The notes beneath the pieces were generated by a model. That model made no database searches and had not been told where the DNA came from. It was given only the letters and a program-made list of their open reading frames with translations. The translations under genes were made by a program, and so were the position numbers. A stretch of DNA of 64,000 nt from a virus, in IMG/VR virus record IMGVR_UViG_3300028192_000001, positions 1 to 64,000 of that record, one strand, 5' to 3'. This document shows, piece after piece, positions 1 to 8,074 of the stretch (position 1 is the first letter of the stretch; every line of letters begins with the position of its first letter).

Positions 1-2
1 AA

Positions 3-887
3 GAAAAAATAAGATATTCAGAGATATTTCATTCCGTACAAGGTGAAGGACGTTTTGTAGGAGTACCTAGTGTATTCTTTAGAACATTTGGTTGTAATTT
101 TCATTGTCATGGCTTTGGACAAGGACGAGATAAAAGCAAATGGCTAAAACCAGAAGAGATGCCATATGCTACACAAGACTTATCACATATAAAACACGTT
201 AGAGATTTACCAGTTGTAGAAATTGGCTGTGATGCAAGTGCCAGTTGGGCGGCTAGATATAAGCATCTTGTAGACTGGGACAATACTGATACAATTGCAC
301 AAAAAATTCTATCATACACACCACAAGAAAAATGGACTTGTGATAATGGACAAGATATACATTTTATTATTACAGGTGGAGAACCAATGATGTGGCAAAG
401 ACAAATTGAAGCATTATTAAGAAATGAGAAATTTCGTGATTTAAAAAATATAACCTTTGAAACAAATTGTACACAACCATTTAAAGACAATTTTGATAAA
501 TTTTTACATGGTTTAGTAATGGGAGACTTTACTAAAGATCCAATTCATATAACTTGGTCAACATCACCAAAACTATCAATATCTGGAGAACATTGGGCAA
601 AAGCAATTATGCCCGACGTTGCAAGACAATATGCAGAAATACCAAACACACATTTATACTTTAAATTTGTGGTAATGGATGAACAAGATTTGGAAGAAGT
701 TGAAATGGCAAGAAAGGCATATAATGAGTATGGCGTAAATGGAGACATTTACTTAATGCCAGTTGGAGCAACAGTAGAAGGACAAGCAAAAACAGGTAGA
801 CAAGTAGCGGAAATTTGTTTAAAATATGGATATAAGTTTTCACCAAGATTACACGTAGACTTATTTGGAAATAAATGGGGAACTTAA
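3..887 (+). CDS. queE: 7-carboxy-7-deazaguanine synthase, QueE-like radical SAM enzyme (5' truncated by window edge)
   Basis: The frame is open from the left edge (reading from base 3), so the N-terminus is missing; an internal ATG at 159 is not the real start. The beginning reads YSEIFHSVQGEGRFVGVPS, the QueE signature, followed by GCNFHC (Cys codons at 93 and 105). A third cysteine in GCDASASW (codon 228) takes the place of the CDT.YTW cysteine, giving CX3CX40C rather than compact CX3CX2C; an extended spacing is known in some QueE forms. TGGEPM (about 373-390) is the SAM-binding GGE motif. QueE converts 6-carboxytetrahydropterin to CDG, the precursor of preQ0. Phages use this route to put 7-deazaguanine into DNA as an anti-restriction modification. 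The partner genes (folE, queD, queC, transglycosylase) would lie upstream, outside the window. Confidence 0.88.
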   Translation, partial: EKIRYSEIFHSVQGEGRFVGVPSVFFRTFGCNFHCHGFGQGRDKSKWLKPEEMPYATQDLSHIKHVRDLPVVEIGCDASASWAARYKHLVDWDNTDTIAQKILSYTPQEKWTCDNGQDIHFIITGGEPMMWQRQIEALLRNEKFRDLKNITFETNCTQPFKDNFDKFLHGLVMGDFTKDPIHITWSTSPKLSISGEHWAKAIMPDVARQYAEIPNTHLYFKFVVMDEQDLEEVEMARKAYNEYGVNGDIYLMPVGATVEGQAKTGRQVAEICLKYGYKFSPRLHVDLFGNKWGT

Positions 888-897
888 AAGGAGAACT

Positions 898-1050
898 ATG
901 ACAGAATGGATATTAGGATTAATTGCTTTTGGAGTATTTGTATACTTTGTACCTTATAAAAATTTACAAAATATACAAGATTTACAAAAACAAGGTCTAG
1001 CAAAATTAGATAACATAATAGATTTGTTAAAAAATAAAGAAGAAAAGTAA
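898..1050 (+). CDS. Small single-span membrane protein, unknown function
   Basis: A 50-residue protein. The ATG at 898 is chosen over an in-frame ATG at 865 because 898 follows a clear AAAGGAG Shine-Dalgarno and the upstream start would overlap queE. Residues about 4-20 (ILGLIAFGVFVYFVP) form one hydrophobic span. The rest is a charged, probably helical tail ending in Lys/Glu. Its stop codon overlaps the ATG of the next gene by one base, so it is translationally linked. I do not recognise a family. A role at the inner membrane is only inferred from the hydrophobic segment. Confidence 0.6.
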   Translation: MTEWILGLIAFGVFVYFVPYKNLQNIQDLQKQGLAKLDNIIDLLKNKEEK

Positions 1051-1409
1051 TGAAAATTAAAAAAACAGTAAAGAAAACAACAAAGGAAACACCTTTAAAG
1101 GACAAAATTCCTGCAAAAGAATCTTTAAAACCAAACAGTAAAAAAGGTTCAAAACCATGGGTTAAAGTTCTTAACATGGATGTTAATCCTGACAATCCAA
1201 GAAATGGATTTTTTGAACTAGATTGGAATAAAGAATTTGTTAATATGTTGCAACAAAATGGTTATAAAGGCGATACTGAAGAACAAATAGTTGATAAATG
1301 GTTTCAAACTCTTTGCAGAACAATCGGCAATGAACAAGGTCAAGAGATTACTGGTGCAGGTTACGTACAAATTAATAGACGTGACGACGGTAAAACGGAG
1401 GTATCATAA
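1050..1409 (+). CDS. Conserved-looking hypothetical protein, Lys-rich N-terminus
   Basis: A 119-residue protein. The first about 38 residues are a basic, Lys/Thr-rich and probably disordered tail. From about residue 39 there is a compact acidic/aromatic region containing NPDNPRNGFFELDWN and DKWFQTLCRT. The start overlaps the preceding stop (TAATG), and the stop overlaps the next ATG in the same way, so the three genes form one translationally coupled string. I do not recognise the family. The basic tail could bind nucleic acid, but nothing in the sequence proves it. Confidence 0.55.
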   Translation: MKIKKTVKKTTKETPLKDKIPAKESLKPNSKKGSKPWVKVLNMDVNPDNPRNGFFELDWNKEFVNMLQQNGYKGDTEEQIVDKWFQTLCRTIGNEQGQEITGAGYVQINRRDDGKTEVS

Positions 1410-1543
1410 TGGGATATTTTTTACTTGGAATATTAGTAGGTTGGCTAGTTCCTCGTCCTAAATTTATAGGAAGAGCAGAAACGGCAATATGGAGACCTAT
1501 TAAATCAAAACTTCCAAAATCTGTTCAAAACTTTTTTGGATAA
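1409..1543 (+). CDS. 44-residue small membrane protein
   Basis: The reading frame encodes 44 residues. It starts with an ATG that overlaps the previous stop (TAATG), preceded by GGAGGT about six bases upstream, a strong ribosome site. The N-terminus MGYFLLGILVGWLVP is one hydrophobic span of about 15 residues, followed by a basic stretch and the ending SVQNFFG. The stop lies directly before the exonuclease ATG at 1544. The ribosome site, coupling and lack of overlap support a real gene. Function is unknown; a small membrane-anchored phage protein is the most that can be said. Confidence 0.6.
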   Translation: MGYFLLGILVGWLVPRPKFIGRAETAIWRPIKSKLPKSVQNFFG

Positions 1544-2530
1544 ATGACACATATATTAGTAGACACGGCAAATACTTTTTTCCGTGCTAGACACGTTATT
1601 AGAGGCGATACTAGTGAGAAAATAGGTATGGCTATCCATATAACAATGAACTCTATTAAAAAAGCATGGGCAGATTTTAATGGTTCACATATGGTATTCT
1701 GTTTAGAAGGCAGAAGTTGGCGTAAGGATCATTATGCTCCATACAAAAGAAATAGAAAAGAAGTTTTTGAAGCAATGACTGAAAAAGAAAAAGACGAAAA
1801 TAAAGTATTTTGGGAGTGCTATGATGACCTTACTAATTTTATTAAAACAAAAACAAATGCAACAGTATTACAAAACTCACGTGTCGAAGCAGATGACTTA
1901 ATTGCACGTTGGATAGACAAACACCCAAACGATAAACACGTTATTTTAAGTACAGATAAAGATTTAAACCAACTTGTAAACGAAAATGTTAAACAATATA
2001 ACGGTATTACAGAAACAACTATTACACACGAAGGATGGTTTGATAATAAAAACAATCCTGTAATAGATAAAAAAACTAAAGCACCAAAAGGTGCACCAGA
2101 TATTGAATGGATTATATTTGAAAAAAGTATGCGTGGAGATCCTTCAGATAATATTTTTAGTGCATATCCAGGTGTAAGAACAAAAGGCACAAAAAACAAA
2201 ATAGGATTAAGAGAAGCATTTGGAGATAGACAAACAAAAGGTTATACATGGAATAATTTAATGCTAACAAAATGGGTAGATCATGACGGAAAAGAACATA
2301 GAGTATTAGAAGATTTTGAACGTAATAAATTATTAGTTGATTTACACGCACAACCAGAAGCCATTGTAGAAGAACTAGATCAAACAATTACACAGGCTAA
2401 AGCAGAAAATAAAAGTATAGATCAAGTTGGAGTCAGATTTATGAGATTTTGTGCCAAATATGATTTACAAAAAATATCTGAACAGGCACAACTATATGTT
2501 GAACCATTTAATGCAAGATTAGTATTATGA
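1544..2530 (+). CDS. 5'-3' exonuclease / FLAP endonuclease (PIN-domain, T4 RNase H-like)
   Basis: A 328-residue metal-dependent nuclease expected to remove RNA primers and 5' flaps during lagging-strand synthesis. Acidic metal ligands are visible in order: Asp7 (ILVDTAN), Glu115/Asp117/Asp118 (EADDLIA), Asp138/Asp140 (STDKDL) and Asp199/Asp202 (GDPSDN). The last is followed by PGVRTKGTKNKIGL, the helix-hairpin-helix-like DNA-binding segment. Length is close to T4 RNase H (about 305) and to the N-terminal domain of Pol I. The ATG abuts the stop of the upstream small gene, and its TGA overlaps the next ATG (ATGA). The exact gene name among phage RNase H/exo homologues is not resolved from sequence alone. 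Confidence 0.85.
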   Translation: MTHILVDTANTFFRARHVIRGDTSEKIGMAIHITMNSIKKAWADFNGSHMVFCLEGRSWRKDHYAPYKRNRKEVFEAMTEKEKDENKVFWECYDDLTNFIKTKTNATVLQNSRVEADDLIARWIDKHPNDKHVILSTDKDLNQLVNENVKQYNGITETTITHEGWFDNKNNPVIDKKTKAPKGAPDIEWIIFEKSMRGDPSDNIFSAYPGVRTKGTKNKIGLREAFGDRQTKGYTWNNLMLTKWVDHDGKEHRVLEDFERNKLLVDLHAQPEAIVEELDQTITQAKAENKSIDQVGVRFMRFCAKYDLQKISEQAQLYVEPFNARLVL

Positions 2531-3051
2531 CAATAAAAGCAAAAACACTTGTTAAAGACAAATTTTGGATTGTTGAAGAACACGGCCAAAAATTAGGTAC
2601 CCTTCAAAAGAAAGATGATAATGGTTGGATATTTCTTAACAAAGCAGACAAGCGACAAGTATATGTAACAAAAGAAAGTTTATTTCAACAATTTGGAGTA
2701 GGAATATTCTCCCATGATATTGTTTTAGATAAAACTGAAGACGATGATGAAACAGATAAATTTTTAGTACATGGATTTCCTTGTCCACAAAAACCTTATA
2801 ACTCAATGTTTGATGTACAAAAACATTTACCCATTTATACTAAAACACCAAAATCAAAAAGTCTATTTTGTGCAGGTTATTATATTATTTGTTTTGAAAA
2901 AGGATGGCGTAAAGCATATTGTCCTAAAGTTATTACACTTCAAAGATATGAATATAAAGGACCAATAAAATCTAAAATAGAAATGCAACAGGTATTAAAC
3001 AATGCAGTCAAAGAATACACAAATAACCAAAATCCAAACACGTCCGATTGA
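2527..3051 (+). CDS. Hypothetical protein, 174 aa
   Basis: It starts at an ATGA overlap with the exonuclease gene. The N-terminal about 60 residues (DKFWIVEEHGQKLGTLQKK, then VYVTKESL) look like a small beta-rich fold. An acidic patch follows at about 70-78, then FPCPQKPYNSMFDVQKHLP and a Cys/aromatic region with FCAGYYIICF. Three or four cysteines are present but show no recognised zinc spacing. The 3' end overlaps the next gene by 50 bases in another frame. No family recognised; its position beside the exonuclease hints at DNA metabolism but does not show it. Confidence 0.6.
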   Translation: MTIKAKTLVKDKFWIVEEHGQKLGTLQKKDDNGWIFLNKADKRQVYVTKESLFQQFGVGIFSHDIVLDKTEDDDETDKFLVHGFPCPQKPYNSMFDVQKHLPIYTKTPKSKSLFCAGYYIICFEKGWRKAYCPKVITLQRYEYKGPIKSKIEMQQVLNNAVKEYTNNQNPNTSD

Positions 3052-3265
3052 GGATTTTATTGCACGAGTAAGAACTTCTCGCAATAAAGGTGATAAGGAA
3101 ATACGCATAACAGCCAAGGAAAGCCAACAACTTGCTGACTCTTTATCACAAGTCATGGTAAGATTAGTTACCATACAAGAAGAAATCATTAACGCACTCA
3201 AAACTGCCAAGGAGGCCTCAACAATTAACGTCGAAATGGACGGAGGCAAGTTCTCAGGAAAATAG
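3002..3265 (+). CDS. Hypothetical helical protein, 87 aa
   Basis: It starts inside the 3' end of the preceding gene (50-base overlap in another frame), an unusually long overlap for this region. The centre, from about ITAKESQQLADSL to LKTAKEAST, is strongly heptad-like and probably one long helix or coiled coil; the ends are basic (N-terminal) and Gly-rich (C-terminal). Length and codon use resemble the neighbours. Function unknown. It is followed by an inverted repeat and a late-promoter-like box before the next gene. Confidence 0.55.
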   Translation: MQSKNTQITKIQTRPIEDFIARVRTSRNKGDKEIRITAKESQQLADSLSQVMVRLVTIQEEIINALKTAKEASTINVEMDGGKFSGK

Positions 3266-3293
3266 TCTACAACTTTAAATAAATAAGTGTAGA
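3266..3293 (+). promoter_or_regulatory. Late-promoter-like box inside a hairpin
   Basis: An inverted repeat TCTACAACTT (3266-3275) / AAGTGTAGA (3285-3293) pairs over nine bases with one bulged A. The loop between the arms contains AATAAATA (3278-3285), which fits the T4-like late promoter NATAAATA. The next gene starts only three bases after the repeat. It could be a late promoter, an operator or an mRNA hairpin that controls the start; these cannot be separated by eye. Confidence 0.4.
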
Positions 3294-3295
3294 TT

Positions 3296-3583
3296 ATGAG
3301 TAGACCGAAACCGACAGTAATATTACAGAATTCCAACAAGGAAACGTATAAACTAGACGAAGTACTTGCGGCGGAAGGCATATGGGCAGTTTTTTATGAA
3401 GGCAAACCTATTAACTTAAAAACCTCAAGTTTGGTCGCAAACTATCCTGGTCCAAAGTACAAAAAAGTTTCATTCTCTAATCCAGGACACGCAGAAAATC
3501 TAGCAAAAAAATTAAATGTACAACATAAAACTGATAAATTCGAAGTGTATATTTTAAAAACAGGTGAAAAATTTGCTAGATAA
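3296..3583 (+). CDS. Hypothetical protein, 95 aa
   Basis: The ATG at 3296 follows the hairpin/late box. There is no strong Shine-Dalgarno, only a weak purine stretch. The protein alternates short strands and helices: PTVILQNSN, EVLAAEGIWAVFYEGKPINL, then NPGHAENLAKKL and FEVYILKTGEKFAR. This pattern could be a small alpha/beta fold. Its stop is directly followed by the next ATG (TAAATG). No recognised motif; function unknown. Confidence 0.55.
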   Translation: MSRPKPTVILQNSNKETYKLDEVLAAEGIWAVFYEGKPINLKTSSLVANYPGPKYKKVSFSNPGHAENLAKKLNVQHKTDKFEVYILKTGEKFAR

Positions 3584-4348
3584 ATGTCTATAAACCCTCC
3601 TAAAAGTAAAGAGTTAACTCTCCCAGTCCAATGCTATGCTCGTGGTAAAGGTTCAACCATATACAAAATGAGATATTGGGATGGAGGATATGGCCTAGAT
3701 ACAAAAAAATTATTTGAACAGCATATACGATTATATCCCAAAAAAATGAAACCATGGCTAAAAACAGTAATCAAATATGAAAGTAATAGGTATGGTTTTA
3801 GATGCTCCGACCCACTAACTGATAAATTTAAAGGTCCAAAATATATGGCCGTTGGCTGTTCAAGAACCTACGGAGTTGGTATTCCTGCCAAACAATCATG
3901 GCCAGAACGACTTGGTGAAATGTTACCAGGAAAAATGTATAATATGGGTGTAGGAGGTGGTTCATTAGAAACTTGTTATAGACTTGTTAAATGGTGGATC
4001 TCTTTAATAAAACCTAATGCTGTATTCATGCTTGTTCCAGCAAATTGGAGAAGAGAACTTATAATGAATAATGGACGAAACATAGATCAAATAAGTGAAG
4101 GACACTTTCTTGCCAATACTCTTAAAAAAGTTGGCACAGGACTATCTGATAATTTACATCAAGAATGTATTACTGACGCCATACATTATAATTGCGAAAT
4201 GTTAGGTGCAAAATTATTTGTGTTAACACAAAATTGGGGAAATGATCAGGCCGATCTTGCTAGAGATTTAGTACACCCAGGTCCAATACAACATAAAATA
4301 TGGGCAGATAGATTTTACCACAAAACACCAAAATCACTAAAAACATAA
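3584..4348 (+). CDS. SGNH/GDSL-like hydrolase-fold protein
   Basis: A 254-residue protein. The segment AVGCSRTYGVGIPAKQSWP resembles SGNH block I (G-x-S-x-T-x-G). NMGVGGGSLE fits the block II glycine, VFMLVPANW fits block III, and DLVHPG near the C-terminus fits the DxxH of block V. SGNH enzymes usually remove or transfer acyl groups on sugars or lipids; the substrate here is unknown. A second gene with the same N-terminal style (GCSHTAG) lies at 32057-32863 beside the sugar genes. Catalytic assignment is tentative because the nucleophile is in GCSRT rather than GDS. Confidence 0.55.
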   Translation: MSINPPKSKELTLPVQCYARGKGSTIYKMRYWDGGYGLDTKKLFEQHIRLYPKKMKPWLKTVIKYESNRYGFRCSDPLTDKFKGPKYMAVGCSRTYGVGIPAKQSWPERLGEMLPGKMYNMGVGGGSLETCYRLVKWWISLIKPNAVFMLVPANWRRELIMNNGRNIDQISEGHFLANTLKKVGTGLSDNLHQECITDAIHYNCEMLGAKLFVLTQNWGNDQADLARDLVHPGPIQHKIWADRFYHKTPKSLKT

Positions 4349-4364
4349 AATTATTACAATAATT
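4349..4364. repeat. AT-only inverted repeat in a short intergenic gap
   Basis: AATTATT (4349-4355) and AATAATT (4358-4364) are perfect inverted arms separated by two bases. The repeat lies in the 22-base gap between the SGNH-like gene and the gene at 4371. There is no T-run after it, so a terminator is unlikely. It may be chance in AT-rich DNA or an operator. Confidence 0.25.
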
Positions 4365-4370
4365 AAGTAT

Positions 4371-4763
4371 ATGGATGTAAAAACAGCATACACAAAAACG
4401 TTCCTGATGCTTAAAGATCAATCTTTACATGATGAAAGTATAAAAACTGCCTATTTTACATGGTGGCAAAATGTTAGAGAAAAATACCAATCCAGATCAT
4501 TAAGACTTACTAAAGTAGGTTTCGAATGGATAAAAGATTTAGATATTAAAGTTTACGAGATTAAATTTCCAGCAAAAATTATATTCACTCCACAAACCTT
4601 CCTTTGGTTAGACGAATTTGTAGATTGCCCATACTACATAGATAAGAAGCAGATTGTAGTAACTATGGAAAAAATGGCTCTACAATTGATGTTATTTGCT
4701 GGAGATGTCACAAAATACGGTTTAGCACGGGCAATGAGCAAGGCAGACGATCAAAAAGACTAG
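4371..4763 (+). CDS. Hypothetical protein, 130 aa
   Basis: It begins after a 22-base gap with no clear ribosome site. The sequence is rich in Lys and aromatic residues (FTWWQNVREKYQSRSL, VGFEWIKDLDIKVYEIKFP, FLWLDEFVDCPYYIDKKQI) and ends with a helical segment and an acidic tail. It is the last gene before the promoter at 4786, so a transcription unit probably ends near here. No family recognised. Confidence 0.55.
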   Translation: MDVKTAYTKTFLMLKDQSLHDESIKTAYFTWWQNVREKYQSRSLRLTKVGFEWIKDLDIKVYEIKFPAKIIFTPQTFLWLDEFVDCPYYIDKKQIVVTMEKMALQLMLFAGDVTKYGLARAMSKADDQKD

Positions 4764-4785
4764 TAAAATAGCGACTTTTTAGTGG

Positions 4786-4816
4786 TTGACGTATTACCGT
4801 TTCATGTTATTATAGT
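4786..4816 (+). promoter_or_regulatory. Sigma70-like promoter before the MoxR/VWA operon
   Basis: TTGACG (4786-4791) serves as -35. TATTAT (4808-4813) is a -10 at 16-base spacing, with TATAGT (4811-4816) as the alternative at 19. It lies in the only sizeable gap of this region and is followed by AAAGGAG (4833-4839) eight bases before the MoxR ATG. Confidence 0.65.
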
Positions 4817-4846
4817 ATTATAGCAATTAACAAAAGGAGTGTGTAA

Positions 4847-5950
4847 ATGCCTAAATCAAAAAACAAAGAACAAGTAATTGGTTCACAAAATAGAACGGTT
4901 ACGCCAAACGAGGCAAAACTAGCATTGAGCCATTGTATTAAATTACAAAGACCAATAATGATGTGGGGAGCACCAGGTATTGGTAAATCCGACATAGTTA
5001 AACAAATAGCAGATAAACAAAAAAGAAAAGTTATAGATATTAGACTTCCATTATGGGAACCTACAGATATCAAAGGTATTCCTTATTACAACGCAAAAGA
5101 AAATAATATGGTATGGGCCGCACCGGCTGAATTACCAACAGATGAGAAATCAACTGATATTATTTTCTTAGATGAAATAAATTCGGCGGCACCGGCAGTA
5201 CAGGCGGCGGCGTATCAACTTATATTAAACAGAAGAGTTGGACAATATAAACTACCAGATGGCGTTTCAATTGTAGCGGCTGGTAATAGAGATTCAGATA
5301 AAGGTGTTACTTTTAGAATGCCGGCTCCATTAGCCAACAGATTTGTTCACATAGAATTAAGAGTAGACTACGATGACTGGATGGAATGGGCAACATTTAA
5401 TCACATTCATTCAGATGTTGTAGGTTATTGTACATTCGCAAAACAAGATTTATACGATTTTGATCCAAGAGGATCAAGTAGATCTTTCGCAACTCCAAGA
5501 TCATGGAGTTTCGTATCACAACTTCTATCCGATGACCTGCCTGAAAACACACTCACTGACCTCGTAGCAGGTGCGGTAGGAGAAGGCCTGGCTGTTAAGT
5601 TTATGAATCATCGTAAAGTTAGCGGCCAGTTACCTAATCCTTCCGATATATTGAGTGGTAAGGTTAAGGATTTAAAATGTAAAGAAATATCAGCGATGTA
5701 TTCACTTACAGTTTCTTTATGTTATGAACTACAACAAGCACATCAAAAAAAGTCTAGAAACTGGAACGAACAAGCAGATAGATTCTTCCACTACATGATG
5801 GATAACTTTGAAACAGAGTTAGTTGTTATGGGTGCCAAGATTGCATTGACAAATTATAAACTTCCGTTCGATCCTAGCAAGTTGAAATCATTTGATAGGT
5901 TCCATAAGAAGTTTGGCAAGTATGTCATAACTGCTATGGAGTCTAAATGA
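4847..5950 (+). CDS. MoxR-type AAA+ ATPase
   Basis: A 367-residue AAA+ ATPase. Walker A is GAPGIGKS (residues 41-48), Walker B is IIFLDE (105-110), and the sensor-1 region is VAAGNRD. The order and the insert LILNRRVGQYKLPDG match MoxR ATPases, which remodel proteins or load metal centres together with a VWA-domain partner. The partner gene follows at once, its ATG overlapping the stop (ATGA). The gene has its own promoter and a strong ribosome site, so the pair is a distinct unit. Substrate unknown; the VWA partner also has a peptidase-like motif. Confidence 0.85.
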   Translation: MPKSKNKEQVIGSQNRTVTPNEAKLALSHCIKLQRPIMMWGAPGIGKSDIVKQIADKQKRKVIDIRLPLWEPTDIKGIPYYNAKENNMVWAAPAELPTDEKSTDIIFLDEINSAAPAVQAAAYQLILNRRVGQYKLPDGVSIVAAGNRDSDKGVTFRMPAPLANRFVHIELRVDYDDWMEWATFNHIHSDVVGYCTFAKQDLYDFDPRGSSRSFATPRSWSFVSQLLSDDLPENTLTDLVAGAVGEGLAVKFMNHRKVSGQLPNPSDILSGKVKDLKCKEISAMYSLTVSLCYELQQAHQKKSRNWNEQADRFFHYMMDNFETELVVMGAKIALTNYKLPFDPSKLKSFDRFHKKFGKYVITAMESK

Positions 5951-7203
5951 TAGGTACAACTGATCAACAAATTATAGATAAACTAGTTACCGCAAGGATT
6001 GCCTTACTATTAAAACATCCGTTTTTTGGCAACCTTGCTACAAGACTTAAACTTATTAATGCAAACGATTGGTGTCCTACTGCTGGTACAGATGGTAGAA
6101 ATTTTTATTATAATACTAAATTTATTAATTCATTAACACCTAGAGAAACAGAATTCTTATTTGGTCATGAGGTTCTACATAATGTATTTGAACATATGTT
6201 AGTTAGAATTGATAGTAGACAACCACAACTTTGGAATATTGCGGCGGATTATGCAGTTAACCAAATTCTTGTAGAACAAAAAATTGGTGATATGCCAACA
6301 GGTAAAAAAGGTGAGAACAAAGGTTTCCAAGACGACAAGTATAAAGATTGGCCTGCAGAAAGAATATATGCCGAATTATTTAAAACTGCAAAGAAGAACG
6401 GCAAGAAATTTTTAGAAAAATTAGGCAAACTAATCGACGAACACATTGATTGGGGCAAAGGTGCACCAGGAAATGGAAAACAAAAAAGTAAAGATAAAAA
6501 TAATAAAGATAAAAATAACGGTTCAGGCAGACCGGTATACACTAAAGAAGAATTAAAGAAAATTAGAGATGAAATCAAAGAAGCAATGATAAGTGCCGCA
6601 CAATCAACTGGTGCAGGTAACTTACCTGGAGCAATTCAAAGAATGGTTAAGGAATTAACAGAACCAAAAATGAATTGGAGAGAAATTATTCAACAACAAA
6701 TCATGAGTACAATGAAATCAGATTATACATTTATGAGACCAAATAGAAAAGCATGGCATACAACGGCTATCCTACCTGGTCAAAACAATGATGAAATGAT
6801 TGACATTTGCTTGGCCTTAGATGCATCAGGATCTATCTCAGACGAACAATGCAAAGAATTTTTAACAGAAGTTAAAAACATAATGGATCAATACAAAGAC
6901 TTTAGAATACATCTTTGGTCATTTGATACTAAAGTATTCAATCCAAAAGTGTTTACACCAGACAACTCCGACGAATTACTTGAATATGATTTAGGTGCAG
7001 GTGGTGGTACAGAATTTGAATGTAATTGGGATTACATGAAAGACGAAGGTATCGAACCAAAGAAATTTATAATGTTCACTGATGGATGGCCGTTTAATTC
7101 ATGGGGAGATGAACATTATTGCGATACAATATTTCTTATTAACAATACATACGAAAGAAATATTGAAGCACCATTTGGGATGACGGTGCAATATGAGGAT
7201 TAA
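5947..7203 (+). CDS. Metallopeptidase-like / VWA-domain protein, partner of the MoxR ATPase
   Basis: A 418-residue protein with two parts. The N-terminal part carries HEVLH (residues 74-78), an HEXXH zinc-peptidase motif, in a context like the putative-metallopeptidase domain often fused to VWA-like domains. A Lys/Asn-rich linker (about 175-200) follows. The C-terminal VWA part has a MIDAS: DASGS (about 292-296), the Thr in GGGTEFE, and TDG at about 378. Such pairs act as ATPase plus metal-dependent adaptor. The ATG overlaps the MoxR stop (ATGA). Whether the HEXXH is catalytic is unknown. A self-processing or host-targeting role is possible but unproven. Confidence 0.8.
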   Translation: MIGTTDQQIIDKLVTARIALLLKHPFFGNLATRLKLINANDWCPTAGTDGRNFYYNTKFINSLTPRETEFLFGHEVLHNVFEHMLVRIDSRQPQLWNIAADYAVNQILVEQKIGDMPTGKKGENKGFQDDKYKDWPAERIYAELFKTAKKNGKKFLEKLGKLIDEHIDWGKGAPGNGKQKSKDKNNKDKNNGSGRPVYTKEELKKIRDEIKEAMISAAQSTGAGNLPGAIQRMVKELTEPKMNWREIIQQQIMSTMKSDYTFMRPNRKAWHTTAILPGQNNDEMIDICLALDASGSISDEQCKEFLTEVKNIMDQYKDFRIHLWSFDTKVFNPKVFTPDNSDELLEYDLGAGGGTEFECNWDYMKDEGIEPKKFIMFTDGWPFNSWGDEHYCDTIFLINNTYERNIEAPFGMTVQYED

Positions 7204-7456
7204 TACAAATAATTTTTATAAAAGAAAGCAAGAATTTTGCCATCCTCATTTTACAAGTACTCTTGTTAAATTAAAAAACGACAACGAAATTGAAAAAATA
7301 AACAATTGGATATACGAACATTGTCATGGTAGATATGCAATTGTTAATGATGTTGACATCAACGGTCCACATCCAACATCAGTAGTTAAAGTAGGATTTG
7401 AAGAACCTAGTGATTTAACCCTATTTGCTTTAAGTGGATTAATGATTACTGAATGA
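7193..7456 (+). CDS. Hypothetical protein, 87 aa
   Basis: The start lies inside the last codons of the VWA gene (11-base overlap), so it is probably co-translated with the MoxR/VWA pair. The segment VKLKNDNEIEKINNWIYEHC suggests a helix with a following aromatic strand. The C-terminal half contains VVKVGFEEPSDLTLFALSG. No motif recognised. The neighbourhood suggests an accessory of the ATPase/VWA unit, but this is inference from position only. Confidence 0.55.
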   Translation: MRINTNNFYKRKQEFCHPHFTSTLVKLKNDNEIEKINNWIYEHCHGRYAIVNDVDINGPHPTSVVKVGFEEPSDLTLFALSGLMITE

Positions 7457-7719
7457 TGCAAAAAAAAATAAAATTAGACCCAGCATACGTCAAACATTCT
7501 AAAGCATCAGAAGGTGATGATAGAGTTTGGTTTTACGAAGAACTTGAAGGTGAAATATTAGAATTTGCTAGATATTGCATTAGAAAATCTAATGTATTAA
7601 AAGGCGATCCTCTTACTCGAGCACATTTAAAAAGAATTGGACAATCAATTCATAATATGAAAGTATGTTCATCATTGTCGATGGGAACCTACGAAAACTT
7701 ATACGAATATGACAAGTAG
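7453..7719 (+). CDS. Hypothetical protein, 88 aa
   Basis: The ATG overlaps the previous stop (ATGA type). The sequence is charged and helical: WFYEELEGEILEFARYCIRKS and then AHLKRIGQSIHNMKVC. Two cysteines are far apart with no metal-site spacing. The gene overlaps the next one by 11 bases. No recognised family. Confidence 0.5.
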   Translation: MMQKKIKLDPAYVKHSKASEGDDRVWFYEELEGEILEFARYCIRKSNVLKGDPLTRAHLKRIGQSIHNMKVCSSLSMGTYENLYEYDK

Positions 7720-8074
7720 AATTGAAGAATATAAAGTCCATAAAAATAGAGAATATTATCGTAGACGCACGAATAACGAATTAAAAGAACTTGCAGTAGG
7801 TTGTTATCGTGGAGATATTTTCACAAGTTTTCAAATACACGAACCAAATATGCTTGGTACGGTGTTTATGCCTTTAGCATTAATGAACCCAGCACAAAGA
7901 AAAGACACATATGCAAGTAAACCTCATATGTATTATGCACCAATGAAAGATCAATTTCCTACAGGAATAAATGGTTATCCTTGTTTTGGATCTGTAGCAT
8001 ATCTTAATAGAAACGATAGCAAACGATTCATGACATATTATAGAAAAATAGAGAATTCAGTAGAAAAACTTTAA
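7709..8074 (+). CDS. Hypothetical protein, 121 aa
   Basis: It overlaps the preceding gene by 11 bases and its stop overlaps the next ATG by one base. The N-terminus is basic (HKNREYYRRRTNNELKEL). The centre is hydrophobic with LGTVFMPLALMNPAQR and HMYYAPMKDQFPTGINGYP, and the C-terminus is basic. The arrangement is that of a small globular protein with no recognised motif. Confidence 0.55.
   Translation: MTSRIEEYKVHKNREYYRRRTNNELKELAVGCYRGDIFTSFQIHEPNMLGTVFMPLALMNPAQRKDTYASKPHMYYAPMKDQFPTGINGYPCFGSVAYLNRNDSKRFMTYYRKIENSVEKL

Noticed and set aside
865-897. Upstream start for the small membrane gene (ATG at 865)
   Set aside because: It would overlap queE, and the ATG at 898 has the clear AAAGGAG site.
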